From the NCBI GenBank assembly GCA_038230735.1, contig JBBRMR010000018.1, positions 9,883-73,882 on the forward strand: 64,000 nucleotides of DNA. Direction: 5' to 3'. Below are positions 1 through 8,316 of this stretch, piece by piece (the first letter of the stretch is position 1; each line of letters opens with the position of its first letter). The notes under the pieces were generated by a model. The model was given only the letters and a program-made list of their open reading frames with translations. It was not told the DNA's origin and searched no databases. The position numbers were made by a program, and so were the translations under genes. This DNA comes from Arcicella sp038230735 (GTDB taxonomy: Bacteria > Bacteroidota > Bacteroidia > Cytophagales > Spirosomataceae).

Positions 1-36
1 GTAGGATAAGGCTTTTTTGTTTATTGCAAATTTACT

Positions 37-462
37 TTAATAGTCCTCTTCCTTTTCTCCACCGCCATATTCGCCGTGGTCGTATTCATCGTCTTCGTCA
101 GATTGAAAATCGTTTTCCAATTCATTCAAATAAACTGCATCAATGGCTTCTTGAACGGTATTCATTACCGTTAAATCCTCAATTTTAGCCGCATCTAATT
201 GGTCAATGATAGACTCGTCTTTGGTAATTACGATAAATAACCCTAATTCATTCAAACAGATTTTGTTTGCTTTCCGAATTAATGAGATTCCGTGTCCATC
301 CAACTCAGTAACATGACTGAATTCAACAATCATGTTACCGTAGCCTTCTCGAAATAATTTTCTGACAATTTCTTCAAAGTCGGTAACGTTTTCCTGTGTT
401 AGAGAAGTTTCGTTGAGTTCAATTAGAGCGAACTGCTCATTCTTTTCTACCTTAAATTCCAT
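37..462 (-). CDS. STAS-domain protein (anti-sigma factor antagonist-like)
   Basis: A 141-residue protein whose first ~110 residues read as a STAS domain (alternating strands and helices, with MIVEFSHVTELDGHGISLI around residues 44-62). STAS proteins normally act in partner-switching control of sigma factors or signalling phosphatases. The phosphoacceptor loop, usually D-S-S-G, is here D55-G-H-G58, so the phosphorylatable serine is absent. Residues ~113-141 form a very acidic Asp/Glu/Gly/Tyr-rich tail. It is the last gene of a minus-strand run after purC, with an 84-bp gap holding degenerate repeat sequence. The fold call is fairly secure; the target is unknown. Confidence 0.75.
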   Translation of the reverse strand: MEFKVEKNEQFALIELNETSLTQENVTDFEEIVRKLFREGYGNMIVEFSHVTELDGHGISLIRKANKICLNELGLFIVITKDESIIDQLDAAKIEDLTVMNTVQEAIDAVYLNELENDFQSDEDDEYDHGEYGGGEKEEDY

Positions 463-546
463 AAAATGTAGTTTTATTGTAGCTGTCGGCTTTCAGCAAT
501 CAGCTTTCAAAATTTTTGCCGAATGCTAAATTCTATTACCAACAGG

Positions 547-1482
547 CTATTTTAAATAATTATTAATATTGTTTTCTACTCGCTTTAAAATATCTTTTGA
601 ATAATCTTTTTCAAATTTCTTACCAGTTAGCTTTTCAAATAATTCAATGTAACGTTCTGAAATTTGATTAACCCATTCATCCGACATTTCAGGAACGATT
701 TGCCCCTCTTGACCTTGAAATCCATTAGCAATTAACCATTCTCTAACAAATTCTTTTGATAACTGCTTTTGAGGTTCACCATTATTTTGCCTGTCGGCAT
801 AACCTTCTGAATAAAAATACCGAGAAGAATCAGGCGTATGGATTTCATCAATTAACGTAATCTGACCGTCTTTATTTCCAAATTCGTATTTAGTATCCAC
901 TAAAATCAAGCCTTGTTGAGCCGCCATTTCAGTACCTTTGGCGAACAAAGCAAAGGTATAATTTTCCAACTGAATGTAATCCACTTCCGTTACTAAGCCC
1001 TGTTCGAGAATCTCATCTCTTGAAATATCTTCATCGTGTCCTTCGTGGGCTTTGGTGGTTGGTGTAATAATTGGCGTTGGCAATTTATCATTTTCTTTCA
1101 TACCTTCGGGCAAAAGTACACCACACAAAACTCTCGATCCTGACTTGTATGTACGCCAAGCATGACCCGCTAAATACCCTCTAACGACCATTTCTACGGG
1201 ATAGGTTTCGCATTTCAAACCAACGCTAACATTGGGGTCAGGCGTTGCGATGAGCCAATTAGGTACAACATCACGAGTAGCTACCAAAAAGTGTGCGGCA
1301 ATCTGATTTAGCACTTGACCTTTGTAGGGAATTGCTCTGGGTAACACCACATCGAAGGCTGAAATACGGTCAGATGCAATCATAACCAACAAGTTTTCAA
1401 AGGAATAGACATCTCGAACTTTACCTTTGTAGAATGCAGTTTGATTGGAAAAATTAAAATTTGTATTTAGTATTACGTTCAT
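547..1482 (-). CDS. purC: Phosphoribosylaminoimidazole-succinocarboxamide synthase
   Basis: SAICAR synthetase, joining aspartate to CAIR with ATP in de novo purine synthesis (cytoplasm). Visible signatures are the N-terminal KGKVRDVY and IASDRISAFDV segments (nucleotide-binding half), VVRGYLAGHAW, the PTTKAHEGHDEDIS segment and DTKYEFG. The 311-residue length fits the longer PurC form common in Bacteroidota rather than the ~240-residue form. The ATG at 1480-1482 gives a start at the expected distance from KGKVRDVY. It lies between the thiolase gene and the STAS gene on the same strand, with repeat-filled gaps, so co-transcription is uncertain. Confidence 0.96.
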   Translation of the reverse strand: MNVILNTNFNFSNQTAFYKGKVRDVYSFENLLVMIASDRISAFDVVLPRAIPYKGQVLNQIAAHFLVATRDVVPNWLIATPDPNVSVGLKCETYPVEMVVRGYLAGHAWRTYKSGSRVLCGVLLPEGMKENDKLPTPIITPTTKAHEGHDEDISRDEILEQGLVTEVDYIQLENYTFALFAKGTEMAAQQGLILVDTKYEFGNKDGQITLIDEIHTPDSSRYFYSEGYADRQNNGEPQKQLSKEFVREWLIANGFQGQEGQIVPEMSDEWVNQISERYIELFEKLTGKKFEKDYSKDILKRVENNINNYLK

Positions 1483-1492
1483 TTATTTGAGT

Positions 1493-1578
1493 TATTGAGG
1501 CAATTGGCGAAGAGGCAAAAGGAAAACTTCAACGACTATCTTCTTTGCCTCTTTGTCTATGTACCTCTTTGCCTATCT
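1493..1578. repeat. Inverted repeat element, GAGGCAAAG family
   Basis: The gap between purC and the thiolase gene contains GCGAAGAGGCAAAAGG (from 1507) and, after a short spacer, the complementary CTTTGCCTCTTTG and CCTCTTTGCC (1542-1573). The arms are internally repetitive around the unit GAGGCAAA and face each other, so the transcript could fold into a hairpin. It resembles in layout the other paired-arm elements of the window. Confidence 0.6.
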
Positions 1579-2778
1579 TTAAACTCCAATCCTCTCAATA
1601 ATCATTGCCGAAGCACCACCGCCACCGTTGCAAATACCAGCCGCACCATAACGACCTTTCGTATGTCTCAAAACAGAGATTAAAGTGGTAACAATTCTTG
1701 CTCCCGATGCTCCAAGGGGATGACCTAACGAAACTGCACCCCCAAAAATATTCATCTTTTTGTGTGGAATCTCTTGCATCTTTTCATACGCCAAAGGTAC
1801 AACCGAGAAGGCTTCATTTATCTCAAAATAATCAATTTCTTCTTTAATCAAATTGGCTGCTTTGATGGCTTTTGGCACGGCAACCGCTGGAGCAGTTGTG
1901 AATAAAGCGGGTTCTTGTTCCGTATCCAGAAATGTAACGATACGAGCCAAAGGTAATAACCCCATTCTTTCAGCTTTCTTTCTTGACATCAAAACTAAGG
2001 CACAAGCCCCATCGTTTAACGTTGAAGAATTGCCAGCCGTAACGGTTCCCCTTTTCTCAAAGGCAGCCTTTAATTCAGGTATTTTATCAAAATTAACCTT
2101 CTTGAATTCCTCATCTTCTGAGACAATGACAATACCTTTTTTAGTCTGGATTTCTATGGGTATAATTTCGTCCTTGAAATATCCTTTTTCAGTAGCCTCA
2201 GCCGCACGTTTGTAAGAATCAATGGCGTAGGCATCTTGTGCTTCACGACTAAAACCGTACTTACGGGCAGTTTGGTCGGCATAATGCCCCATCGCAATTT
2301 TGTCGTAGGCATCCATCAAACCATCTTTTTCTAAACCATCAACCAACGTATTAGAACCAAATTTATATCCAAAACGAGCATTGGGAACATAAAATGGGGC
2401 ATTCGACATACTTTCCATACCTCCTGCTACTGCTACTTCGGTCATGCCTAACATGATGCTTTGGGCAGCAAACATGATGGATTTCATACCCGATGCACAC
2501 ACTTTATTGACCGTTGTACAACGAACGGAGACGGGCAAACCAGCACCCAAAGCCGCTTGACGGGCGGGTGCTTGTCCAACATTTGCCGAAAGCACATTTC
2601 CCATGATACATTCTTCGACCAATTCGGGTTTGATACCCGCTTTTTCAATCGCTCCTTTAATGGCAATTGCTCCTAATTCTGTGGCAGAAAGGCTTGACAA
2701 AGCCCCTCCGAAACTTCCAATCGGCGTTCTAACCGCCGATACAATATACACTTCTTGCATATCCATAAATAAATTCAT
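1579..2778 (-). CDS. Acetyl-CoA C-acyltransferase (thiolase)
   Basis: Type II thiolase, 399 residues, catalysing condensation or cleavage of acyl-CoA with CoA. The N-terminal YIVSAVRTPIGSFGG, the nucleophile loop VNKVCASGMKS (Cys94), NEAF near the C-terminal half, GGAVSLGHPLGASGAR (catalytic His) and GICNGGGGAS (second catalytic Cys) are all present, so the active site is complete. Whether it works in acetoacetyl-CoA synthesis or in beta-oxidation cannot be told; no other fatty-acid gene is adjacent. Methionines at residues 5 and 7 (2766, 2760) are alternative starts; position 7 best matches the usual thiolase N-terminus. Confidence 0.93.
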   Translation of the reverse strand: MNLFMDMQEVYIVSAVRTPIGSFGGALSSLSATELGAIAIKGAIEKAGIKPELVEECIMGNVLSANVGQAPARQAALGAGLPVSVRCTTVNKVCASGMKSIMFAAQSIMLGMTEVAVAGGMESMSNAPFYVPNARFGYKFGSNTLVDGLEKDGLMDAYDKIAMGHYADQTARKYGFSREAQDAYAIDSYKRAAEATEKGYFKDEIIPIEIQTKKGIVIVSEDEEFKKVNFDKIPELKAAFEKRGTVTAGNSSTLNDGACALVLMSRKKAERMGLLPLARIVTFLDTEQEPALFTTAPAVAVPKAIKAANLIKEEIDYFEINEAFSVVPLAYEKMQEIPHKKMNIFGGAVSLGHPLGASGARIVTTLISVLRHTKGRYGAAGICNGGGGASAMIIERIGV

Positions 2779-2786
2779 ACTGGCAA

Positions 2787-3479
2787 TTACCAGTTTTGCG
2801 TGATTCTTGAGTCTGTACTTTTTAGTAAATTTTGTCTTTGTTGTATATATTGAATTTCACTATTTTTCATACCATCAAGGATTATTTTTGCCTTTTCAGG
2901 GGTTAATCCGTAATTTTTGAGCGTTTTCAAAAGTTCTTTTTGCGAATCATTTTTAGCAACCTCCGCTTGTTGATTTTTGGGTGGCGATGGTGGCGATAAT
3001 AGTTGATTATTCTTAGGTTGTGGAACGCTATTACTTGTGCTTAGAGTGGGATGGTATTTGCGTTTAAGCAATTCATAATTAAAACGAGCTAAATCATTAT
3101 CAGGTTTCAGGATTAATGCTACTTTGAATAATGTCAATGCTTGAACTGTGTCTTTCTCAGCACAAAAAATTATCCCCAATTGAGAATATGTTGTAGAAGC
3201 AAAAGAAGGTTCTTTTATACTGATTAATTGAGCATATTTTCTGCGTGCTTGAATAGTATCATTATTCTCAAAAAGTGCATGAGCATAATTTAGAGTAACT
3301 TCGGGAGGTGTGAAAAATGATGTGGAAGAAAGAAGCTGATATTCAGAAGATGCTTCTTTAAAATCACCGTATTTATAGGCAATCTGAGCATTTCTAATGG
3401 CTTCATTACGAATATTTACTTTCGCAAAAGAACTATTATCAATGACCCATAAAAATATATAAAAAATGAGCGAGTTCAA
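2787..3479 (-). CDS. TPR protein, BatC-like
   Basis: A 230-residue protein with an N-terminal hydrophobic segment (residues 3-14, likely signal peptide) and tetratricopeptide-like helices at about 25-140 (AQIAYKYGDFKEASSEYQLL, TLNYAHALFENNDT, TLFKVALILKPDNDLARFNYELL). A Pro/Ser/Gln-rich linker follows, then a short C-terminal region. It lies directly after a VWA membrane protein gene in the same direction, as BatC follows BatA/BatB in the Bacteroides aerotolerance (bat) operon of Bacteroidota. Periplasmic protein interaction is inferred from the signal sequence and repeats. The bat assignment rests on synteny and architecture only. Confidence 0.7.
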   Translation of the reverse strand: MNSLIFYIFLWVIDNSSFAKVNIRNEAIRNAQIAYKYGDFKEASSEYQLLSSTSFFTPPEVTLNYAHALFENNDTIQARRKYAQLISIKEPSFASTTYSQLGIIFCAEKDTVQALTLFKVALILKPDNDLARFNYELLKRKYHPTLSTSNSVPQPKNNQLLSPPSPPKNQQAEVAKNDSQKELLKTLKNYGLTPEKAKIILDGMKNSEIQYIQQRQNLLKSTDSRITQNW

Positions 3480-3669
3480 ATGATGGATTTGGTAATTTAA
3501 AACCGATAACGTTGAAATTGGAAATATTACCAGTTTTAATCAAGTTTATTATCAAAAAAATTAGAATATATTTAGCCTTTTCGTTGCTAAAATACGAAAA
3601 GAAAACTGATAACCCATTGGGCTATACTTTTAAAAACGAGATGTAGAAAGGAAATATTTGGGAGAAAGT

Positions 3670-4629
3670 TTATAATTGAAACGTTCTAACGGTAAAGAAT
3701 ACGTCAATTGCCAACAAAAATAATGCAATGATTAGAAAATAAAAATATTTATTTGCAATAACATCAACTTGGCGTTGATTAATAAGGGTACTCCTCAATT
3801 GTTCTACTTCCGTTATGAGGTCATTAAAACTGCCCGATATTGATTTGATTTCCAAGTATTTACCACCAGTTTCTTGACTCATTTTTTTCAGCAAATTAGC
3901 CTCTAACTTAGTTACAATAATATTTCCATTATTATCTTTTTTAAAATTATTTTCCTCCCGCAAAGTAATCCCATTGGGTGTTCCGATACCCATGGCAAAG
4001 AAATTGATATTATTTTTTTTAATATTACTAATTAAGTTTTTGTCATAATTACCAAAATTCTCCCCATCGCTAATCAACACAATCACTTTTGACTGTGCTT
4101 TTGACTTAGTCTTTTGTAATTTATTTAAAGCTAATTCTAAGGCTGGATTAAAGTTTGTTCCTCCCTCTGGCATCAAATTGGTAGAAATTTTAGGGATAAA
4201 TAAACTAATGGCATTCCTGTCGTAAGTGAGCGGAGAGAGCATGAAAGCATCCTCTGAAAAAACGATGATTCCCACCCTATCTTTGTTAAAATGGTTAATA
4301 AAACGATTTATTTCAAACTTAGATTTTTCAATTCTACTGGGCTGAATGTCAGTGGCATCCATAGATTTTGAGACATCAATCAATAGAAAAACATCTTTGC
4401 CTTCGGCTCGAACCGAACCTTTTGAATCCCCAAAAGAAGGATTCAATAATGCTAATACAATTAAGCCAAAATATAGAGTACGTAACATAAATTTCAGGAT
4501 ACTTGAACGGGCAGAGGTTTTTAAACTTCGTGCAATCCAGAATATACGGCCTAAATACATCAAGTATAACAGGAAGAATATCGTCAAAAACCACTGTTCA
4601 ACTTTATCTAATTCTGAGGTTAAATTCAT
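3670..4629 (-). CDS. VWA-domain membrane protein, BatA/BatB-like
   Basis: A 319-residue membrane protein. Two N-terminal transmembrane segments (about residues 12-32 and 48-66) precede a von Willebrand factor A domain with an intact metal-ion-dependent adhesion site: DVSKS at 85-89, GGTNFNPAL, and ISDGENFG. A C-terminal transmembrane helix lies near residues 295-314. The layout matches BatA/BatB proteins of the aerotolerance operon, where the VWA domain faces the periplasm. The BatC-like TPR gene lies 190 bp downstream. The start codon is preceded immediately by a dispersed GAACATCGAA-type repeat. Confidence 0.85.
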   Translation of the reverse strand: MNLTSELDKVEQWFLTIFFLLYLMYLGRIFWIARSLKTSARSSILKFMLRTLYFGLIVLALLNPSFGDSKGSVRAEGKDVFLLIDVSKSMDATDIQPSRIEKSKFEINRFINHFNKDRVGIIVFSEDAFMLSPLTYDRNAISLFIPKISTNLMPEGGTNFNPALELALNKLQKTKSKAQSKVIVLISDGENFGNYDKNLISNIKKNNINFFAMGIGTPNGITLREENNFKKDNNGNIIVTKLEANLLKKMSQETGGKYLEIKSISGSFNDLITEVEQLRSTLINQRQVDVIANKYFYFLIIALFLLAIDVFFTVRTFQL

Positions 4630-4631
4630 TT

Positions 4632-4672
4632 GTTTCGATGCTTGATGTTTGGTATTCGATGTTCGGGGATTG
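4632..4672 (-). repeat. Dispersed CGAACATCGAA repeat upstream of VWA gene
   Basis: Read on the gene strand, CCGAACATCGAATACC followed by AAACATCAAGCATCGAAAC ends two bases before the ATG of the VWA gene. The same degenerate unit (GAACATC/GAATATC/CATCGAA) sits immediately before four other start codons here (miaB, the TPR gene at 11840, the acyltransferase at 31428 and the sigma factor at 53206), each time in the same orientation relative to the gene. Confidence 0.7.
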
Positions 4673-4708
4673 AAAATCGTAAAATACCATCTTGCGAAAA
4701 TAACAAAA

Positions 4709-4803
4709 ATTGACCACAGATATAACCAATAGTATTGATTTGCACTAATTATTAATAAAAATCTGTGTGAATCAGCACAATCTGCGTCATCAGCGGTCTA
4801 ATT
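4709..4803. repeat. Inverted repeat element, ATCTGTG-ATCAGCGGTCTA family
   Basis: A left arm TTGACCACAGAT (4709-4720) faces a right arm made of AATCTGTGTGAATCAGC and AATCTGCGTCATCAGCGG ending in TCTA at 4800. Related copies with the same closing motif (ATCTGTGGTCTAA or ATCTGCGTTATCAGCGTTC) lie at 24062-24150 and 13881-14056. Confidence 0.6.
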
Positions 4804-4806
4804 AAT

Positions 4807-4814
4807 TATCTTTG
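4807..4814 (+). promoter_or_regulatory. Candidate -7 promoter element of the RluA-type gene
   Basis: TATCTTTG matches the Bacteroidota -7 consensus TAnnTTTG and lies 20 bp before the start codon at 4834. No clear -33 TTG is seen at the usual spacing because the upstream DNA is the repeat element, so this is tentative. Confidence 0.35.
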
Positions 4815-4833
4815 TAATCGAATTAAGAAAATC

Positions 4834-5751
4834 ATGAAAGAATTTATCAAAAAAGATACGACCCGCAATCCAAGCGGAGCAAAACCATCTAACAATCAGT
4901 TTGAAGTTACAGAAGAAGTGGAATTGTTAACTTTTTTATTGGCTAAAATGCCTAATAAAAGCCGTCATAACGTAAAAGCATTATTGAGAGACAAGCAAGT
5001 TTTGGTGAATAGAAAAGCCGTTACGCAGTTTAATCAAGTTCTAAAACCGAAGCAAACCGTTGAAATTAAAGACTCAAAAGCTCCCCAAGAGCAAAAATAT
5101 AAGGGCTTGAAAATCGTTTTTGAAGATGAACATTTAATCGTTATTGAAAAAGATGAAGGTACGCTTTCCATTGCTACCGATAAGCAAAAATTGCACAATG
5201 CGTATAGTATTTTAAGTGACCACATCAAAAAAGAAGACCCCCGAAATCGTATTTTTGTCATTCACCGTCTCGACCGTGAAACTTCTGGGTTGATGATGTT
5301 TGCCAAAAGTGAAAGAGTTCAAAAACTAATGCAGGAGTCTTGGAACGCAACCATTCAAGAACGTACTTATTTGGCAGTAACAGAAGGCTTTGTAAAACAG
5401 ATGGAAGGTACAGTTGAATCTTATTTAGTTGAAAACAAAGCACTTACCGTATATTCCGTTAGTAATCCCACTTTGGGAAAACACGCTATTACGCATTATG
5501 AAACAATGAAACACTCGGAGGCTAATTCATTGCTGAAAGTCAATTTAGAGACGGGTAGAAAGAATCAAATCAGGGTACACATGAAAGATATTGGTTTCCC
5601 GATTGTGGGTGATGAAAAATATGGTTCTAAAACTGACCCGATGAATCGCTTGGGTCTTCATGCTTGGGTATTGGCTTTCGTTCATCCGATTACACAAGAA
5701 GAGATGTATTTTGAAACGCCCATTCCAAGGAAATTTTTGTGGTTATTTTAA
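4834..5751 (+). CDS. RluA-family RNA pseudouridine synthase
   Basis: A 305-residue enzyme that isomerises uridine to pseudouridine in rRNA or tRNA. Residues ~28-80 read as an S4 RNA-binding domain (LLTFLLAKMPNKSRHNVKAL, KQVLVNRKAV). The catalytic domain carries HRLDRETSGLMMF with the catalytic Asp147, then LETGRKNQIRVHM and KLHAW-type C-terminal motifs (LGLHAWVLAFVHP). The target position cannot be assigned from sequence alone. It is a single plus-strand gene between two minus-strand groups, with its own likely promoter. Confidence 0.92.
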   Translation: MKEFIKKDTTRNPSGAKPSNNQFEVTEEVELLTFLLAKMPNKSRHNVKALLRDKQVLVNRKAVTQFNQVLKPKQTVEIKDSKAPQEQKYKGLKIVFEDEHLIVIEKDEGTLSIATDKQKLHNAYSILSDHIKKEDPRNRIFVIHRLDRETSGLMMFAKSERVQKLMQESWNATIQERTYLAVTEGFVKQMEGTVESYLVENKALTVYSVSNPTLGKHAITHYETMKHSEANSLLKVNLETGRKNQIRVHMKDIGFPIVGDEKYGSKTDPMNRLGLHAWVLAFVHPITQEEMYFETPIPRKFLWLF

Positions 5752-5760
5752 GCATGGTTG

Positions 5761-5796
5761 AACACTTCCCAAAAGTTTTTTCACTTTCGGGAAGTT
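5761..5796. terminator. Possible bidirectional hairpin between convergent genes
   Basis: CTTCCCAAAAG and CTTTCGGGAAG form an 11-bp stem with one mismatch and an 8-nt loop between the RluA-type gene and the convergent ABC gene. There is no strong T-tract after the plus-strand side, so termination is plausible but not certain. Confidence 0.45.
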
Positions 5797-5808
5797 AAAT
5801 GACAATTT

Positions 5809-7014
5809 TTACAAACTAAACACATTTCTCGGATTCAGTCCTTCCTCTTTTCGATGTGACACGTAAATAATTGTTGTATCGCTTTCTGAGGCTATTTTAT
5901 TGATTAATGCCACACTCAAAGACGTATTATGCTCATCCAATCCTGCGAGAGCTTCGTCCAGAACCAATAGTGGCGGATGTTTTACCATCGCCCTAACAAT
6001 CAAAGCCATTCTTTGCTGACCTGCCGACAGTAAACAGAATAATTTTGAAGATAATTTATTCATTCCAACTAATTCCAACCACAAATTTGCCGTTTTTATC
6101 TGCAAATCCGAAGGCTGAATATATAGCCCGATGGAATCATGAAAACCAGAGATAATCATTTGCAATAAAGTATGTCTTGAACTAAATAAATCGGTCATGC
6201 TGGGTGTGATGTAACCAATTTTATCTTTTATTTCCCAAACGCTTTCGCCACTGCCTTTTTTTCTGCCAAAGAGCGTTAAATCTTGCCCGTAACCTTTAGG
6301 ATTATCGCCCGTTATCATTGATAAAATGGTGGTTTTCCCTGAGCCATTAAGTCCAACTAAATGCCAGAATTCACCTTTTTTGATAGTCCAAGAAAGATTT
6401 TCAAAAATTATTTTTTCGTTATACGTTACCCTTACATTTTTCATCCTAACCAACTCCTCTCCTTCAAATTTGATGGCTTGAATTGGTGGAGGAATTTTAT
6501 CAGAAAAATGATGTTCAATGACTTTAAAATTATCTATAAAATGCTGTTTATCAATGTAATTCAAAATTTTACCATCATTATCAATAGCATAAAAATCTGT
6601 CATAAAAGGCAATAAATCACGCTCACGATGGAGGATTTGAAGCATGGAAATAGTTGTAGAATTTACCTCTAAAACTTCCTTTAAATACCATTGTGCTTGT
6701 AAATCCAAATTATCAAAAGGGTTATCCAGAACGATAAACTTAGGCCTTTGAGCAATCACAAAATCTAAAAGCGTCTTCATTCTCTCCCCACTACTCATTA
6801 ACCTCAAACTTCGGTCAAGGTGCTTTGTAACCTCCGTAAATCCATGACGGTCTTCATCATCCAAAATTACTTGAATGGCAGATGCGGAATATAAAACGCC
6901 TTCAAATTCATTAAAAACAGCCAATGCTCCAATGGATTTTTGGGATAAAATTTGTTGAATAAAAGCGGTTTTATTGGCTTGGTTGGAGAGGTGGATTGCG
7001 TGGTGATGGGGCAT
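5809..7014 (-). CDS. Double ABC ATPase, ModF/PhrA-like, with degenerate first half
   Basis: A 401-residue soluble protein with two ATP-binding-cassette halves and no membrane segments. The second half (from ~190) is complete: Walker A GLNGSGKTT at 221-229, signature LSAGQQ, Walker B LLVLDEALAGLD and switch His in YVSHRKE. The first half keeps a signature-like LMSSGERMK (72-80) and Walker B FIVLDNPFDNLD but has no recognisable Walker A, so it probably does not hydrolyse ATP itself. The arrangement resembles ModF/PhrA-type proteins. The substrate or role is unknown. It is 12 bp from a small lipoprotein gene on the same strand. Confidence 0.8.
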   Translation of the reverse strand: MPHHHAIHLSNQANKTAFIQQILSQKSIGALAVFNEFEGVLYSASAIQVILDDEDRHGFTEVTKHLDRSLRLMSSGERMKTLLDFVIAQRPKFIVLDNPFDNLDLQAQWYLKEVLEVNSTTISMLQILHRERDLLPFMTDFYAIDNDGKILNYIDKQHFIDNFKVIEHHFSDKIPPPIQAIKFEGEELVRMKNVRVTYNEKIIFENLSWTIKKGEFWHLVGLNGSGKTTILSMITGDNPKGYGQDLTLFGRKKGSGESVWEIKDKIGYITPSMTDLFSSRHTLLQMIISGFHDSIGLYIQPSDLQIKTANLWLELVGMNKLSSKLFCLLSAGQQRMALIVRAMVKHPPLLVLDEALAGLDEHNTSLSVALINKIASESDTTIIYVSHRKEEGLNPRNVFSL

Positions 7015-7026
7015 TTTTGGAGTGAA

Positions 7027-7527
7027 TTATTTTTTCATCATATCAGGAGAGCCTGCTAATGGTTTCAGCATACTCCACGAAGAACATTTCATAGTTGAAT
7101 CATAATTTACTAATGACCAATGACCAAATTTACGCATTCGTTTAGTAAAAAAATTGGATAAATTAACTTTCTCTAAAACTTTTGCTCTTGAATCCCATTC
7201 ACTTTCTGGATTCATTTTTTTTGCAACAATATTGAGGTCAAATATAAAAGAAGCCAAAAGGCTTCTTTTGAAATTATTTAATGGGAAATATAAAGTATAA
7301 CTATTATCAGTATGTGGTACTGAACTATATAAAACAAGCATTTTTTTAATTCTATTATTTTTTAAAAATTCAGTCATAAAGTTACAAATAGGGGTAGCAT
7401 CAATTGTTCCACAACAAGGATCATTAAAGTGAATATTGATTGGATACTTTGATGGAACTCTTACATTTTTTGCTGTTCTACACGATTGTAAAATTAGGAA
7501 TAGTACAATAATCAGTGATTTAGGCAT
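7027..7527 (-). CDS. Putative small lipoprotein
   Basis: A 166-residue protein not recognised as a family. The N-terminus SLIIVLFLILQSCRTAKN contains a lipobox ending at Cys16, so it is probably a lipoprotein. The mature part is basic, with a repeated pattern of short strands and a conserved-looking LNNFKRSLLASFIFDLN segment. It lies between the Uma2 gene and the double-ABC gene on the same strand. Confidence 0.6.
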   Translation of the reverse strand: MPKSLIIVLFLILQSCRTAKNVRVPSKYPINIHFNDPCCGTIDATPICNFMTEFLKNNRIKKMLVLYSSVPHTDNSYTLYFPLNNFKRSLLASFIFDLNIVAKKMNPESEWDSRAKVLEKVNLSNFFTKRMRKFGHWSLVNYDSTMKCSSWSMLKPLAGSPDMMKK

Positions 7528-7553
7528 ATTATTATTTTCGATTTAATTACTCT

Positions 7554-8177
7554 TTACTTCTTCAAATCTACATTATGATAAATCCATTCCATAGAAAGCG
7601 ATATTTCAACTGATTGTAATTCAATACTTTGCGAAATATCGGTAATAATAGTTTCCTGCCAACGTCCTGGGCTTTCACGATACCATACTTCCGCATAATA
7701 TTCATCTTGACGAATTAAAATGTATTCTTTGAACGATTCGAGGGTTTTATACTTGTCGAACTTTCCATTACGGTCGTATCGTGAAGTGCTTTTTGATAAA
7801 ACTTCTACAACAATCATTGGGTTTATTAATAACAAACTATTATCATCCCAATATTGCGGTTCTTTACAGACTGCCAAAGCATCCGCATAAACACCATCCC
7901 CAAGGCTTGGAAAATAGATTTTTTGGTCGGAAGAAAAGACTACATACTTTTCTTCTAATTTTCTAAAACTGAGAGACATTTCAGTCATGATATTGGCTGA
8001 AATAATGTTATGAGGACCTTTGGCGTAGGGCATTGGAATAAATTGACCGTCTATGAAGTCGTGTTTTTGTTTGGTTTTGGCTTCTTTTTCTACATATTGT
8101 TCAAGCGTATATCTACGCACAGGACGGCTCAATTTCAGAGGAGGCTCATAATTATATATAGGAGTCTTGACAGTCAT
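7554..8177 (-). CDS. Uma2 family protein (PD-(D/E)XK nuclease fold)
   Basis: A 207-residue protein of the Uma2 (DUF820) family. The YTLEQYVEKEAKTKQKHDFIDGQFIPMP N-terminal region corresponds to the family's usual E-x-x-DGxxxxMP stretch; DALAVC, IVVEVLSKST, FDKYKTLESFKEYILI and AEVWYRE follow. The Asp and the E-V-L-S segment are the predicted PD-(D/E)XK core. Uma2 proteins are widespread in Bacteroidota and cyanobacteria and their cellular role is poorly known. Nothing in the neighbourhood clarifies it. Confidence 0.85.
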   Translation of the reverse strand: MTVKTPIYNYEPPLKLSRPVRRYTLEQYVEKEAKTKQKHDFIDGQFIPMPYAKGPHNIISANIMTEMSLSFRKLEEKYVVFSSDQKIYFPSLGDGVYADALAVCKEPQYWDDNSLLLINPMIVVEVLSKSTSRYDRNGKFDKYKTLESFKEYILIRQDEYYAEVWYRESPGRWQETIITDISQSIELQSVEISLSMEWIYHNVDLKK

Positions 8178-8193
8178 AATTTATTTTTTTTTA

Positions 8194-8201
8194 CAAATAT
8201 A
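8194..8201 (-). promoter_or_regulatory. Candidate -7 element for the Uma2 gene
   Basis: On the minus strand TATATTTG (consensus TAnnTTTG) lies 16 bp upstream of the ATG. No clear -33 element was found. Confidence 0.3.
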
Positions 8202-8252
8202 AATTAATTGTTGAGGTTTGAGATGTTGAACTGATTATTTTTCTATTCTAAC

Positions 8253-8293
8253 AAAAAAACTCCCTCCCAGCAAAAAGCCAAGAGGGAGTTTTT
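8253..8293. terminator. Rho-independent terminator after groEL
   Basis: AAAAAACTCCCTC pairs with GAGGGAGTTTTT around a 15-nt loop. T-tracts lie on both strands, so it can serve groEL on the minus strand and block transcription from the other side. Confidence 0.85.
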
Positions 8294-8316
8294 CAATATC
8301 AATCCGAAACAGAATC

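Noticed and set aside
1853..2803. Plus-strand frames opposite the thiolase gene
   Set aside because: Compositionally odd shadows of the conserved thiolase gene.
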